Program-made: the position numbers and the translations under genes | The notes under the pieces: generated by a model | What the model was told of the DNA's origin: nothing | Database searches by the model: none | Seen by the model: the letters and a program-made list of their open reading frames with translations, nothing else | Shown here: positions 42,268 to 51,537 of the stretch, piece after piece | Position numbering within the stretch: position 1 is the first letter of the stretch | Layout: each line of letters begins with the position of its first letter | NCBI GenBank assembly: GCA_024636295.1 | Contig: JAGXHI010000056.1 | Span: forward strand, 79,102-143,101 | Length of the DNA: 64,000 bases | From: Desulfuromonadales bacterium | GTDB lineage: Bacteria > Desulfobacterota > Desulfuromonadia > Desulfuromonadales > JAGXHI01 | Direction of reading: 5' to 3'

Positions 42268-43023
42268 TTAACCCTCCCCGCGGCGCCTTCCCCGCCAGTC
42301 GCGAATGCTCCAGGCCAGCTGATCCCAGATGCCCCGAAGGAGATTCGCCTCTTCTCTGTCAAGACAAGCCCGGTGGTGAATCCTGCGTAGTGCGTTCATG
42401 ACCGCTTCGGGCCGCGCGGGATTGAGGCAGGCGGTGCGTGAAAGAACCTCCTCCATCCGAGTGAAAACAGGCTGAAGTTCCCCCTGCGTGGCGGGCTCTC
42501 GCTCCTCAGAACAGTCGGTCGTCGAAAAGACCTCGAGGTGCTTCGAGAATTCATACAGAAAAACGAGAACCGCCTGGGCGAGATTCAAAGAGCCCGACCT
42601 CTCCGGGGTGGAGATTTTGGCAACGGCGTTGCAGAGAGCGATCTCCTCATTTGTCAGACCGGCATCTTCCCTGCCGAAAACCAGGCCGACCGATGCGCTT
42701 GCGGGAAGAGTATCGAGAAGTTTCGGGGCCTCAGAAACTTCGAGTGGGTCACCTCGCATTTTTCCGGTCCTTCGAGTTGCTGCCACCGTCAGGTGTAGAT
42801 CCGCAGTCGCTTCGGAGAGGTCGGAATAGACGCGGGCCCGGCCCAGCAGGTCCGCCGCGAAAACCGCGAATTTGTGCGCCTCCGGGTGCAGATGAGCACA
42901 AGGGTTGACCAGCCGCAGGTCGGTGAAACCGAAATTGGCCATCGCCCGGCAGGTCATTCCGATATTTCCGGGGGCGCGTGGCTCGACCAGAATGATGCTG
43001 ATGCGGTCCCTGTTTCCAGGCAT
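42268..43023 (-). CDS. trmJ: tRNA (cytidine/uridine-2'-O-)-methyltransferase, TrmJ-like SpoU enzyme
   Basis: 251 residues from the ATG at 43023; longer frames run into the uup gene. It has SPOUT motifs: VEPRAPGNIGMTCRAMANFGF, GLVFGREDAGLTNEEIALCN and ISTPERSGSLNLAQAVLVFLYE. It methylates the ribose at position 32 of tRNAs. A C-terminal extension of ~80 residues is as in TrmJ. It is 13 bp downstream of uup. Confidence 0.88.
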   Translation of the reverse strand: MPGNRDRISIILVEPRAPGNIGMTCRAMANFGFTDLRLVNPCAHLHPEAHKFAVFAADLLGRARVYSDLSEATADLHLTVAATRRTGKMRGDPLEVSEAPKLLDTLPASASVGLVFGREDAGLTNEEIALCNAVAKISTPERSGSLNLAQAVLVFLYEFSKHLEVFSTTDCSEEREPATQGELQPVFTRMEEVLSRTACLNPARPEAVMNALRRIHHRACLDREEANLLRGIWDQLAWSIRDWRGRRRGEG

Positions 43024-43036
43024 TTGAAAGGTTCCT

Positions 43037-44920
43037 TCACTCATCCGCAAGGGTTTCCAATTCTTCCCATCGGGCGTAAGCCGCCTCCAGGTCCTTCTCC
43101 AGGACCTCCAGTCTCTGCCGGGCGGCGGAAATTTCCTCTCCGGCGGTTCGGTAAAAATCAGGATTCCCCATTCGCTCGTGCAGGCGGATCTGCTCCGACT
43201 CAAGGTCCTCGATTCTCCCTGGAAGTTCCGAAAGTTCCTGCCGCTCCCGGAAGGTCAACTTGCGAGGGCGTTTTTTGTCCTCCGAGGGTCTGGAAGATTT
43301 GGGAGATGAAGGCGATCCTACGGGCTCCGGGCGCTGCCGAAGCCAGTCGTCATATCCCCCCACATATTCCGCAACGCGGCCTTCCCCCTCGAAAACGAAT
43401 GTGCCGGTGACGGTTCGGTTCAGAAAATCCCTGTCATGGCTGACCAGGAAAATGGTGCCTTGAAAATCCGCAAGAACCTCCTCGAGAAGGTCGAGAGTTT
43501 CGAGGTCAAGATCGTTCGTCGGCTCGTCAAGGACCAGAACGTTCGCTTCACGGGTGAAGAGCCGGGCCAGGAGAAGTCGGCTTTTCTCGCCGCCGGAAAG
43601 GAAACGGACCGGCGTGCGGGCACGGTCGGGGGTAAAGAGAAAATCCTGGAGATATCCGTAGACATGGCGGGGATTTCCTCCCACCATCACCGTGTCCTGA
43701 TCTCCGGAGAGATTCTGCTGCACGGATAGATCGGGATCGAGCCGCTCCCGGAGCTGGTCGAAATAGAGCACGTGGAGATTGGTTCCCAAACGTACCGTTC
43801 CGGTCCGGGGGATGAGTTCGCCGAGAAGAAGCCGCAGCAGAGTTGTTTTCCCGGCTCCATTGGGACCGATGATTCCCACTCGATCGCCACGAATCACCGT
43901 CGTGGAAAAATCCCGCACCACCATGGATTCGCCGTAGGAGAAAGAAATCTTCTCCGCCTTCACGACCAGGCGGCCACTTTTTTCACCATCAAAGAGATTG
44001 AGCCGGGCTTTTCCTGACCTCTCACGGCGCTGGAGTTTTTCTTCCCGCATGGCCTTGAGAGAACGCACTCGGCCTTCATTTCGGGTGCGCCGCGCCTTTA
44101 TGCCCTGCCGTATCCATGTCTCCTCCTGGGCCAGTTTTCGGTCGAACCGGGCACGCTCCAGTTCCTCGGCGTGAAGCATTTCCTCTCTTCTAAGGAGAAA
44201 ATGGTCGTAATTGCCCGGGACATCGAGGAGACGTCCCCGGTCGAGTTCGACGATGCGGGTTGCCAGAGAACGCAGAAAGGCTCGATCGTGGGTGACGAAA
44301 ACCAGAGTGACGCGGCTGCGCAGCAGAAAATCCTCCAGCCATGCGATCGATTCGATATCCAGATGATTGGTCGGCTCGTCCAGGAGCAGGATGTCCGGAT
44401 CGGAGACGAGCGCCCGGGCAAGCAGGACCCGCCTCTGAACCCCTCCGGAGAATTCCTGCACGAAAGCATCGCTTGGAAGTTTGAGGCGAGAGAGAATCTC
44501 ATCCACCCGTCGTCGAAGAATCCAACCCCCGGCCTCCTCCAGAGCGTGCTGGGCTTCCAGGAGCTTTCGCACGGCGATTTCATCGCCTGTATCGGAAGCC
44601 CGTCTGGCGAGGGAATGATATCGGCAGAGGTCCTCCCCTGCGGAGCCGAGTCCTCCGGCGACCACTTCGAAGACCGTCCCCAGGAGATTCCGGGGAACTT
44701 CCTGGGGCAGGATGGAAGTTTGAAGGCCTTGTTGTCGATCGTAAGTTCCCCCGTCTGCGTTCACTTCACCGGCTATAAGGCGAAGCAGGGTGGATTTGCC
44801 CTCGCCGTTGCGGCCGAGCAGACAGATCCGCTCCCCCTTTTCCACCTGCAGGTTGATGGCATCCAGCAGGGGAGGACCTCCATAGGCGAGGGTGATGTCG
44901 CGCAGGCTGATAAAAGCCAT
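43037..44920 (-). CDS. uup: ABC-F family ATPase, Uup-like
   Basis: 627 residues with two ABC domains and no membrane segment. Walker A GRNGEGKST and GPNGAGKTT, signature motifs SGGVQRR and SGGEKSR and Walker B LLLDEPTNHLD and LVLDEPTNDLD are all present. A C-terminal coiled coil (~540-627) is typical of Uup. ABC-F proteins act on the ribosome or on branched DNA intermediates. The coiled coil favours Uup over EttA. Confidence 0.9.
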   Translation of the reverse strand: MAFISLRDITLAYGGPPLLDAINLQVEKGERICLLGRNGEGKSTLLRLIAGEVNADGGTYDRQQGLQTSILPQEVPRNLLGTVFEVVAGGLGSAGEDLCRYHSLARRASDTGDEIAVRKLLEAQHALEEAGGWILRRRVDEILSRLKLPSDAFVQEFSGGVQRRVLLARALVSDPDILLLDEPTNHLDIESIAWLEDFLLRSRVTLVFVTHDRAFLRSLATRIVELDRGRLLDVPGNYDHFLLRREEMLHAEELERARFDRKLAQEETWIRQGIKARRTRNEGRVRSLKAMREEKLQRRERSGKARLNLFDGEKSGRLVVKAEKISFSYGESMVVRDFSTTVIRGDRVGIIGPNGAGKTTLLRLLLGELIPRTGTVRLGTNLHVLYFDQLRERLDPDLSVQQNLSGDQDTVMVGGNPRHVYGYLQDFLFTPDRARTPVRFLSGGEKSRLLLARLFTREANVLVLDEPTNDLDLETLDLLEEVLADFQGTIFLVSHDRDFLNRTVTGTFVFEGEGRVAEYVGGYDDWLRQRPEPVGSPSSPKSSRPSEDKKRPRKLTFRERQELSELPGRIEDLESEQIRLHERMGNPDFYRTAGEEISAARQRLEVLEKDLEAAYARWEELETLADE

Positions 44921-44975
44921 GATAATTCCGGATTTGGTCTGCTCTGATCAGGGGCGGATGAAAGAATGAATGAAA

Positions 44976-45572
44976 TCAGCTCGGAGCCCGTTGGTAATTC
45001 TCGAGTATCGGGCGGCGGCGAAAACAGTCGATGAGGTGATCATTGACCATGCCCACCGCCTGCATATGAGCGTAGCAGATGGTCGGGCCGACGAATTTGA
45101 AGCCCCGGCCGCGGAGATCACGGCTCAGTGCCTCGGCTTCAGGCGAGGTCACGGGACAGTCTTCGAGAGAGCGCGGAGCGTTGACGATGGGCTCTCCTTC
45201 GACAAAGCGCCAGATGTAGGAATCAAAGCCGTTGAACTTTTCCTGCACATCCAGAAAGCACAGGGCGTTGTTGACAGCCGCCTCCATTTTGGCACGGTTG
45301 CGGATCAGCCCGCGATTGCTCAGAAGATCTTCAATTTTCGGCGAATCGTAGCGCGCAATTTTTTCCGGATCGAATCCATCCAGGGCGACCCGGTAGTTTT
45401 CTCTTTTTCGCAGCACCGTATACCAGCTCAGACCCGCCTGGGCGCCTTCCAGGATGAGAAATTCGAACATCCTCCGGTCGTCGTGAACTGGGACTCCCCA
45501 TTCCTCGTCGTGGTAGGCGATGTAGAGGGGTTTGGTGGGATCGGCCCAGGGGCAGCGGCAGAGTTTTTCCAT
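44976..45572 (-). CDS. tag: DNA-3-methyladenine glycosylase I
   Basis: 198 residues with the Tag pattern: RCPWADPTKPLYIAYHDEEWGVP, FEFLILEGAQAGLSWYTVLRKRENYR, GRGFKFVGPTICYAHMQAVGMVNDHLIDC. The Cys, His, His and Cys zinc ligands are present at both ends. It removes 3-methyladenine from alkylated DNA. It lies 8 bp after the S1-domain gene. Confidence 0.93.
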   Translation of the reverse strand: MEKLCRCPWADPTKPLYIAYHDEEWGVPVHDDRRMFEFLILEGAQAGLSWYTVLRKRENYRVALDGFDPEKIARYDSPKIEDLLSNRGLIRNRAKMEAAVNNALCFLDVQEKFNGFDSYIWRFVEGEPIVNAPRSLEDCPVTSPEAEALSRDLRGRGFKFVGPTICYAHMQAVGMVNDHLIDCFRRRPILENYQRAPS

Positions 45573-45580
45573 CGATTCGG

Positions 45581-46780
45581 CTATTTCCGCTTCTTCTTTT
45601 CCATCTTTGCTTTCAGAATATCGCCCAGCGTACCCATCCCCCCGGCCGCAGAAGGCTTTTCCTGATAGGAACTCGGCGCTTCGGCTTCTTCGCCGCCCGA
45701 GGCGGGCACAAGGGAAATGCGTCGGGCGTCCCGCTCAATCTTCTCAATGGTCACCGGCAGGACCTGGCCCGCCTTGAGTACATCCTGGGGATGTCGGATT
45801 CGGCGCCCTTCTCCGAGGCGGGAGATATGGATCAGCCCATCGATTCCCTCCTCGAGGGTGACAAATGCGCCGAAGGGGGCCAGGCGGGAGACTGTGCCGG
45901 TCAGGGTCATTCCTTCCCGGTAGGTCGAGCCGACTTTCGTCCAGGGATCGGCCAGAGTATCCCGCAGGCTGAAGGAAAACCGGTCATTTTCCCAATCGAT
46001 GCTTTTCACGGCTACTTCCAGTGCCTGCCCGACCGACAAGGTCTCGCCTGGATTTTCTACCCGGCCATAGCTGATCTCTGAGACCGGGATCAGCCCTTCC
46101 ACGCCGCCGATGTCGATGAACGCCCCGAAATCCCGGACACTGGTCACCGTTCCCTTGACCACGTCCCCTTCCTTCAGGGTCGTTTTAAGGCCATCCCGCT
46201 GCTTATGGCGCTCTTCTTCCAGAATTTCCCGATGAGACACGACAATGTTGCGTCCCTGTTCATCAAAGCGGTTGATTTTGAAAGGAAAAGTCTGGCCGAT
46301 CGCCTCGTCCGGGGATTCCGGTCGCCGCAGCCCGATCTGTGAAAAAGGGCAGAAGGCTCGTATCCCGCCCGGGAGCCGGATTTCATAGCCGCCCTTGATC
46401 TCCTTTTCGACACGGCCTTCCACGGGAATTCCGCTTCGCCAGGCTTCCTCCAACCCCGATGCGCCCGCAGACCCTCCGCCGATACGGGTGGTGAATCTCA
46501 GCTCTCCTTCGGAACGCGAAAGAAAATAGGCGCCGAGAGTCTCCCCTGGGGCAATTTTTGGGTTTCCTTCGTCATCCAGAATTTCCCTCACGTCAAGGAC
46601 GCCCTCGCCCTTCTGGCCGACATCGAGAAAAACCCATTCAGAACCGACCTGAAGTACTTTGGCCTCCACTTTCTGCCCAGGCCTCAGGTCCGTATGAGTG
46701 ACGAGACTTTTCTCCAGGAGTTCGGCAAAATTCTCATCGTCCCCGTTCTGGTTCTCTTCGTTTTCCAGCTCTTCGTCCAT
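45581..46780 (-). CDS. S1 RNA-binding domain protein (RpsA-like)
   Basis: 399 residues with an acidic N-terminus and about four S1 repeats. The clearest are at ~210-285 (GDVVKGTVTSVRDFGAFIDIGGVEGLIPVSEISYG) and ~295-370 (GMTLTGTVSRLAPFGAFVTLEEGIDGLIHISRLG). The C-terminus is basic (LKAKMEKKKRK). It is shorter than the usual six-repeat ribosomal S1. It binds RNA and may act in translation or RNA stability. The 5' leader contains a terminator-like hairpin. Confidence 0.85.
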   Translation of the reverse strand: MDEELENEENQNGDDENFAELLEKSLVTHTDLRPGQKVEAKVLQVGSEWVFLDVGQKGEGVLDVREILDDEGNPKIAPGETLGAYFLSRSEGELRFTTRIGGGSAGASGLEEAWRSGIPVEGRVEKEIKGGYEIRLPGGIRAFCPFSQIGLRRPESPDEAIGQTFPFKINRFDEQGRNIVVSHREILEEERHKQRDGLKTTLKEGDVVKGTVTSVRDFGAFIDIGGVEGLIPVSEISYGRVENPGETLSVGQALEVAVKSIDWENDRFSFSLRDTLADPWTKVGSTYREGMTLTGTVSRLAPFGAFVTLEEGIDGLIHISRLGEGRRIRHPQDVLKAGQVLPVTIEKIERDARRISLVPASGGEEAEAPSSYQEKPSAAGGMGTLGDILKAKMEKKKRK

Positions 46781-46902
46781 ATGCCGTGTCCTTCCTGAGA
46801 TGTCGCAAGTCTGGCAGAGAATCGGAGGAGATCGATCAACGATCAGATGGAGGACTCCAGTCGCCCGTTATTCCCGTTATTCGGATGTCTGTTTCGCAAA
46901 AA

Positions 46903-46945
46903 TGAAAAAAGGGCTCCAAGTCGGAGGGGGGGTGACTTGGAGCCC
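46903..46945 (-). terminator. intrinsic terminator in the leader of the S1-domain gene
   Basis: AGGGCTCCAAGTC (46909-46921) and GACTTGGAGCCCT (46933-46945) form a perfect 13-bp stem. On the minus strand it is followed by T6. It lies ~25 bp after a probable promoter and ~125 bp before the gene, so it may act as an attenuator or end a short leader RNA. Confidence 0.75.
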
Positions 46946-46971
46946 TAACGGGACCCGAAGGCCCCTAAAAT

Positions 46972-47001
46972 CTTATAGCCCGGATAGAGGGAAAAAGTCA
47001 A
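46972..47001 (-). promoter_or_regulatory. probable sigma-70 promoter of the S1-domain gene
   Basis: Minus strand TTGACT (47001-46996) and CTATAA (46977-46972) are separated by 18 bp. No other minus-strand gene could use it. Confidence 0.5.
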
Positions 47002-47351
47002 ATCCAAAAATGGCCGTTTCGAGTAAATTCACTATCGGATATCCAAGCTACACCTTTGTTTTTACCTTCCGCAAACCTAGGAAAATTCAGGCTCCCATAT
47101 TGATTTGGTATACTGAACAGCATACCATGATTCCGGACGCATGAAAGCCTCCGATCGATCCATCTCCATGATCATTTTTTAAAATGGTTGCCGTGTTCTT
47201 AACGGCTTGGATTTACACCAAAAATATTTTATTGTGAAGGAGAATTTATTTCCGGGATCTTTCTGCTTGAGAGTGATAGGCGCCCGCGATTCCTGATGAC
47301 GAGTCCGTGAAAGGACGTTCACTTTTTTCCTACAGGAGAGGATATGAAGAT

Positions 47352-48167
47352 ATGAAAAAACTGCCTTTTTTCCTGGTTTTCCTGATTATACTGGTTGCCG
47401 CAGGCATATATTACTGGCAGTTTGATCGGCTTCGCCGTCCTCTTCCAATGCCGGTGGAGCAACCCAGCCCCCTGCCCGAAACGGAGCCTGGGGCCGGTAT
47501 ACGTCATCCGATAGATGCGACTGAAAGCGGCCTTCGGGAAGCGGCGAAGGAAATCGATCCGGAGGAGTCGTTGCCCGAGTTGAAACAGAGTGATGGTCGG
47601 ATGAAAGATGTTCTTTCACGACTTTTCCCTGATCTGCGTCTTGAGCGATTCTTTATTTTCGAAAACTTCATCCCCCGTTTCGTTGCCACAGTGGACAACC
47701 TGCCACGTAAAACCCTCCCGGTGACCCACCTGCCCACACGGCCAGCAGGGGGGCAGTTCCAGGTGAAGAAAGAAGGAGATGAAATCTTTATCGATGAGAC
47801 GAATTACCGTCGCTACACCCCCTATATCCGGCTGGCCGAAGCGGTCGAACCCGAGCGGGTTGTGGCGGTTTATGCCAGGTTCTATCCACTTTTCCAGGAA
47901 GCTTACGAAAACCTCGGATATCCGGACGGGTATTTCAACGATCGGCTGATCGATGTCATCGATCATCTGCTGGAGACGCCGGAGGTCTCGGAGCCGATTC
48001 GCTTGGAGCAGCCGAAAATCCGTTACTTTTTCGCCGACCCCGAACTGGAGGATCTCTCGGCGGGACAGAAGACCCTGATCCGCACCGGACCGGAGAACGC
48101 CGGACGCATCAAGGAGATCGTCCGGGAATACCGGCAGGAGTTGACCGCCGCTTCCGAACGGAGTTGA
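47352..48167 (+). CDS. DUF3014 family membrane-anchored protein
   Basis: 271 residues from the ATG at 47352. One N-terminal helix (LPFFLVFLIILVAAGIYYWQF) and a Pro-rich linker precede a periplasmic domain with FFIFENFIPRFVATVDNLPR, RYTPYIRLAEAVEPERVVAVYARFYPLFQEAY and GYFNDRLIDVIDHLLETP, which is the DUF3014 pattern. Function is unknown. It precedes the two-component genes by 117 bp and may be sensed by, or expressed with, them. Confidence 0.85.
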   Translation: MKKLPFFLVFLIILVAAGIYYWQFDRLRRPLPMPVEQPSPLPETEPGAGIRHPIDATESGLREAAKEIDPEESLPELKQSDGRMKDVLSRLFPDLRLERFFIFENFIPRFVATVDNLPRKTLPVTHLPTRPAGGQFQVKKEGDEIFIDETNYRRYTPYIRLAEAVEPERVVAVYARFYPLFQEAYENLGYPDGYFNDRLIDVIDHLLETPEVSEPIRLEQPKIRYFFADPELEDLSAGQKTLIRTGPENAGRIKEIVREYRQELTAASERS

Positions 48168-48284
48168 TCGGGGCCATCCCTAAAGCAGCAGGAAACCGAA
48201 ATTCCACGGAATGGCGGCCGAACGGTCGCCATTTCCGGTTGGGCGCCAAGGAATTCAGATGGTCCGCCCGTTCAGGAGCATTTC

Positions 48285-48989
48285 ATGAATTCAGCGAAAA
48301 CAGGACCCGTCCTGATCGTCGAAGACGACCCCAACACTTCCGTCCTGGTGGCGACCTATCTTGAACGCGAGGGATTTTCCACTTTGGTTGTCCATGACGG
48401 AGCCCGGGCAATTTCCATGGCGCGGAGGCATCATCCCGTTTTGATTGTGCTGGACATCATGCTTCCGCAGGTTGACGGATGGGAGATATGCCGAGAACTG
48501 CGCAAATTCTCTGATGTTCCCATTCTGATACTGAGCGCTCGGGAGGAGGAAATTGATCGCGTGCTGGGTCTCTCCCTGGGGGCGGACGACTATGTGGTCA
48601 AGCCCTTCAGCCCGCGGGAACTGGTAGAGCGGGTCAAGGCTATTTTGCGCCGCGTCCAAACCTTCAGAGAGCGTGATGGACTCCTGGTTTATGAAGGTTT
48701 GATTGTCGATCCCGAGAGGCATACCGTATCGATAAATTCCAGAAACGTCGATTTGACGGCATCGGAATACAGACTTCTTCGGGTCCTGATGAGTGCTCCG
48801 GGACGGGTTTTTTCACGGCAGGAGTTGCTTGATCGCATTTATGAACGGGGAGAGAACGTGGTAGACCGCGTTGTCGATGTTCACCTCGGTAAATTGAGGC
48901 AGAAGATCGGTGACGACCCGGTAAACCCGCGCTTTATTCACACGGTGCGAGGCTTCGGTTATAAATTTTCCGAGGACGGAAAGAAATGA
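48285..48989 (+). CDS. OmpR-family response regulator
   Basis: 234 residues. The receiver domain (~8-120) has the acidic pair EDD, phospho-acceptor Asp in LIVLDIMLPQVDGWE, Thr/Ser in ILSAREE and Lys in VVKPFSPREL. The C-terminal winged helix (LTASEYRLLRVLMSAPGRVFSRQELLDRIY...VDRVVDVHLGKLRQKIGDD) binds DNA. Its stop overlaps the kinase start (ATGA). The stimulus is unknown; BaeR-like spacing suggests an envelope stress role. Confidence 0.92.
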   Translation: MNSAKTGPVLIVEDDPNTSVLVATYLEREGFSTLVVHDGARAISMARRHHPVLIVLDIMLPQVDGWEICRELRKFSDVPILILSAREEEIDRVLGLSLGADDYVVKPFSPRELVERVKAILRRVQTFRERDGLLVYEGLIVDPERHTVSINSRNVDLTASEYRLLRVLMSAPGRVFSRQELLDRIYERGENVVDRVVDVHLGKLRQKIGDDPVNPRFIHTVRGFGYKFSEDGKK

Positions 48990-50071
48990 AACGCCGCCTG
49001 CTCTGGAAACTGCTTCTGGTCTCCAACGTGCCGGTCATTGCCGTGATTATCGGTGTGGTCTGGTTTGCCATCGATCATCTCGCCGCCGATTATTTCATGA
49101 TTCTGATGGAAAAATACATGATTTCACCGACCGAGACTCACCGCATGTTTCTCTCGGCCGTCCACCGGTATCTTCTTTGGGCCAGCCTTCTGGCCCTGTT
49201 ACTGGCCTTTATGCTCAGTTATCTCCTCACACGTCGGGTGCTGCGGCCGCTGTCCCAAATGGCCGAAGCGACGCGGGAGGTGGCAGCGGGCAACTATTAT
49301 TCCAGAGTGGAAACGGCATCACGAGACGAAATCGGCGAACTCGGCGCGGCTTTCAACCGGATGGCCGACGGCCTTGAGCAGTTGGAGCGGCTTCGAAAAA
49401 CAATGGTTGCCGATGTCGCCCATGAACTTCGAACTCCTCTGACCAATCTCCGCGGGTATCTCGAGGGGTTGAGCGACGGCGTAATTCCTCCGGCCAGGGC
49501 GACCTTCGTGATGCTGCAGGAGGAGATCCTGCGGCTGGTTCACCTCGTGGAGGATCTGGGGCAACTGGCCAGGGCCGATGCGGCCCGTGTCTTTCTGGAG
49601 AGGAAGAATCTTTTTCTGTCCGAGATCATCAGCCATGTGCTGGCTCTTTATCGCCCGGAATTCGAGGCCAAGAGAATCACCGTGAACACCCGGTTCACTT
49701 CCGAATCCGATCTTCTGTTTGCCGATCGGGACAAACTCCTGCAGGCGGTCGGCAATCTGGTGGAAAACGCCTGGAAGTATACTCCTGAAAGTGGAAAGGT
49801 AACGGTCACGACAGAGCGCACATCAGAAGGGATGGGGGCGATTTTCGTGAATTCCGGGACTGAAATCGCCGAAGAGGATCTTCCTTTTATATTCGAGCGG
49901 TTTTATCGCGCCGATCCTTCGCGTTCCCGGGCAGCTGGAGGAGCAGGGATAGGTCTTGCGATCGTCAAGGAGCTGATTGAATCCCACGGTGGAAAGGTCG
50001 GTGCGAAAAGCGATGAAGGGGAAACGCGCGTCTGGATTTTCCTGCCTTTTTCCAACCCCGCGGAGCGATGA
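48986..50071 (+). CDS. sensor histidine kinase
   Basis: 361 residues with two membrane helices (~10-30 and ~65-85), a short periplasmic loop, HAMP (~85-140), HisKA with the phospho-His in VADVAHELRTPLTNLRGYLEG and an ATPase domain with N box NLVENAWKYTPESG and GAGIGLAIVKELIESHGG. It is the partner of the preceding regulator, with a 4-bp overlap. The small sensor loop suggests a membrane or periplasmic signal. Confidence 0.92.
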   Translation: MKRRLLWKLLLVSNVPVIAVIIGVVWFAIDHLAADYFMILMEKYMISPTETHRMFLSAVHRYLLWASLLALLLAFMLSYLLTRRVLRPLSQMAEATREVAAGNYYSRVETASRDEIGELGAAFNRMADGLEQLERLRKTMVADVAHELRTPLTNLRGYLEGLSDGVIPPARATFVMLQEEILRLVHLVEDLGQLARADAARVFLERKNLFLSEIISHVLALYRPEFEAKRITVNTRFTSESDLLFADRDKLLQAVGNLVENAWKYTPESGKVTVTTERTSEGMGAIFVNSGTEIAEEDLPFIFERFYRADPSRSRAAGGAGIGLAIVKELIESHGGKVGAKSDEGETRVWIFLPFSNPAER

Positions 50072-50395
50072 TCCGGCTGCCCTTCCTCTCTTCCACAATT
50101 TTTACCCGATCTTTTCCATTCTTACCTCTCCCTTTACATGCCTTTGGTATGCTCTGGACAACCCAAAGTGGATTGGTGGTAGAATTATCATGCAAAAACG
50201 AAACTCCGTCTCCTGTCCAGGCGGTATTGACCAGAGGGAAAGAGAGGAGAAGAAAAATGAGAATTTCGCGGATCACAGGATATATGCTGCCGGGAGTTCT
50301 CGTCCTCGCCGGCGCACCGAAGGCCGCTGAACAGCCGGAAAGCGGACAAGCGTAATCTATTAAATGTATGGCCTGTTGAACAGGGGAAATACATC
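50072..50395. other. 324-bp intergenic region before msrB
   Basis: The region holds one short frame at 50257-50355 (listed with low confidence) and no other recognisable element. A TAGAAT box near 50182 could be part of a promoter, but its -35 partner is poor. Confidence 0.45.
50257..50355 (+). CDS. possible 32-residue peptide, uncertain
   Basis: [21 protein letters not shown]... has a good AGAGGAGAAG site and a hydrophobic core like a signal peptide. It ends after 32 residues. It could be a leader peptide, or the start of a truncated exported protein like that of the decayed msrA nearby. Confidence 0.3.
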   Translation: MRISRITGYMLPGVLVLAGAPKAAEQPESGQA

Positions 50396-50794
50396 ATGAC
50401 AGAAAAGATCAACAAAACAGAGGAGCAGTGGAAAGAGATCCTGTCGCCCGAACAATACGAAATTCTTCGAAGGAAGGGAACCGAACGGGCCTTCAGCGGA
50501 AAATACTGGGACAACCACGATCACGGGACTTATCGCTGCGCCGCCTGCGGACTCGATCTGTTCCGCTCGGAAGAAAAATTCGAATCCGGCACGGGATGGC
50601 CAAGCTATACACAGCCCGTGGCGCAGGAAAATATCGAGACTCGTTCGGACAATAGCTTTTTCATGCGGAGAACAGAGGTCGTTTGCGCCCGATGCGAAGG
50701 GCACCTCGGCCATGTTTTCGAAGACGGACCCGAGCCTACGGGGTTGCGTTACTGCCTGAATTCCGCAGCTCTGGAATTCGTTCCGACGGAATAG
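50396..50794 (+). CDS. msrB: peptide-methionine (R)-S-oxide reductase
   Basis: 132 residues with four zinc cysteines (CAAC, CARC), the [12 protein letters not shown] loop and the active-site Cys in [12 protein letters not shown]. It repairs methionine-R-sulfoxide. No signal peptide is visible, so it is cytoplasmic. The adjacent msrA is broken. Confidence 0.95.
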   Translation: MTEKINKTEEQWKEILSPEQYEILRRKGTERAFSGKYWDNHDHGTYRCAACGLDLFRSEEKFESGTGWPSYTQPVAQENIETRSDNSFFMRRTEVVCARCEGHLGHVFEDGPEPTGLRYCLNSAALEFVPTE

Positions 50795-50847
50795 ACGTCC
50801 AAAGAATGCGGTTCGAACCACCCATTGAACGGAAACAAGTTGAAATC

Positions 50848-51457
50848 ATGAGAAAATCCATTCTGGCGCTTACCGCGATTACGGGGGCAGCAAAGGAAAA
50901 CAGGGCCGAATCCAGTCAGAAAAATACCGAAAAAGCCCTCTTCGCAGGCGGATGCTTCTGGTGCATGGAGCCTCCTTCGAGAGGATGGATGGGGTGATTT
51001 CGGTCATTTCCGGATATACCGGCGGCGATAAAAAGGATCCGAGCTATAAAGAAGTATCGGCCGGAGACTCCGGTCATGTCGAAGCAGTGCAGGTCCTCTA
51101 TGATCCGAGTCAGGTCGGTTACAAGGAGTTACTGGAGGTTTTCTGGATGAATATCGACCCGACCGATGCCGAGGGGCAGTTCGTAGACAGGGGGAAACAG
51201 TACCGCTCCGCCATCTTTTATCTGGACGAAGAACAGAAGCGTCTGGCGGAATCCTCCAGGGAGAGGCTGGCGGAATCGTGACGATTTGAAAAGCCGATCG
51301 TGACCGAGATCGTCCCCGCATCGGAATTCTATCCCGCCGAGGATTATCATCAGGATTATTACAAGAAAAAACCCCATCCGGTGCAATTTCTACCGGTGGC
51401 GCTCCGGTCGGGATCAATTCCTCGAAGGAGGTCTGGGGAAAGGAAGACCAGGGATAA
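50848..51457 (+). pseudogene. msrA: decayed peptide-methionine (S)-S-oxide reductase
   Basis: The sequence has a signal-like N-terminus and the MsrA active site [11 protein letters not shown]. It then goes out of frame near 50976, where one T is missing (expected P-F-E-R-M-D-G). The next frame continues [12 protein letters not shown]...[16 protein letters not shown]. It meets a TGA at 51279-51281 where Gly is expected ([31 protein letters not shown] follows). Two more single-base insertions near 51388 and 51428 are needed to complete the C-terminus. One stop and three frameshifts point to gene decay rather than one sequencing error. Confidence 0.88.
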
Positions 51458-51479
51458 CCACATCCCGCCGGTAAATAAC

Positions 51480-51513
51480 AAAAGGGGAGAAGGCCGATGC
51501 CTTCTCCCCTTTT
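51480..51513. terminator. bidirectional intrinsic terminator
   Basis: AAAAGGGGAGAAGG (51480-51493) and CCTTCTCCCCTTTT (51500-51513) form a perfect 14-bp stem with a 6-nt loop. It lies between the msrA remnant and hemL, which converge. Confidence 0.92.
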
Positions 51514-51537
51514 GTTTTCCGGTTTCGGCATTAGGTT

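Larger units (their letters stand above)
46781..47351. other. 571-bp intergenic region between divergent genes
   Basis: The region carries the S1 gene promoter and leader hairpin on the minus strand (listed separately). The remainder (47002-47351) precedes the DUF3014 gene and shows no gene or clear promoter. Confidence 0.55.

Noticed and set aside
50976..51281. Programmed frameshifting or selenocysteine in msrA
   Set aside because: Several independent lesions are needed, and the TGA is away from the active site, so decay is simpler.
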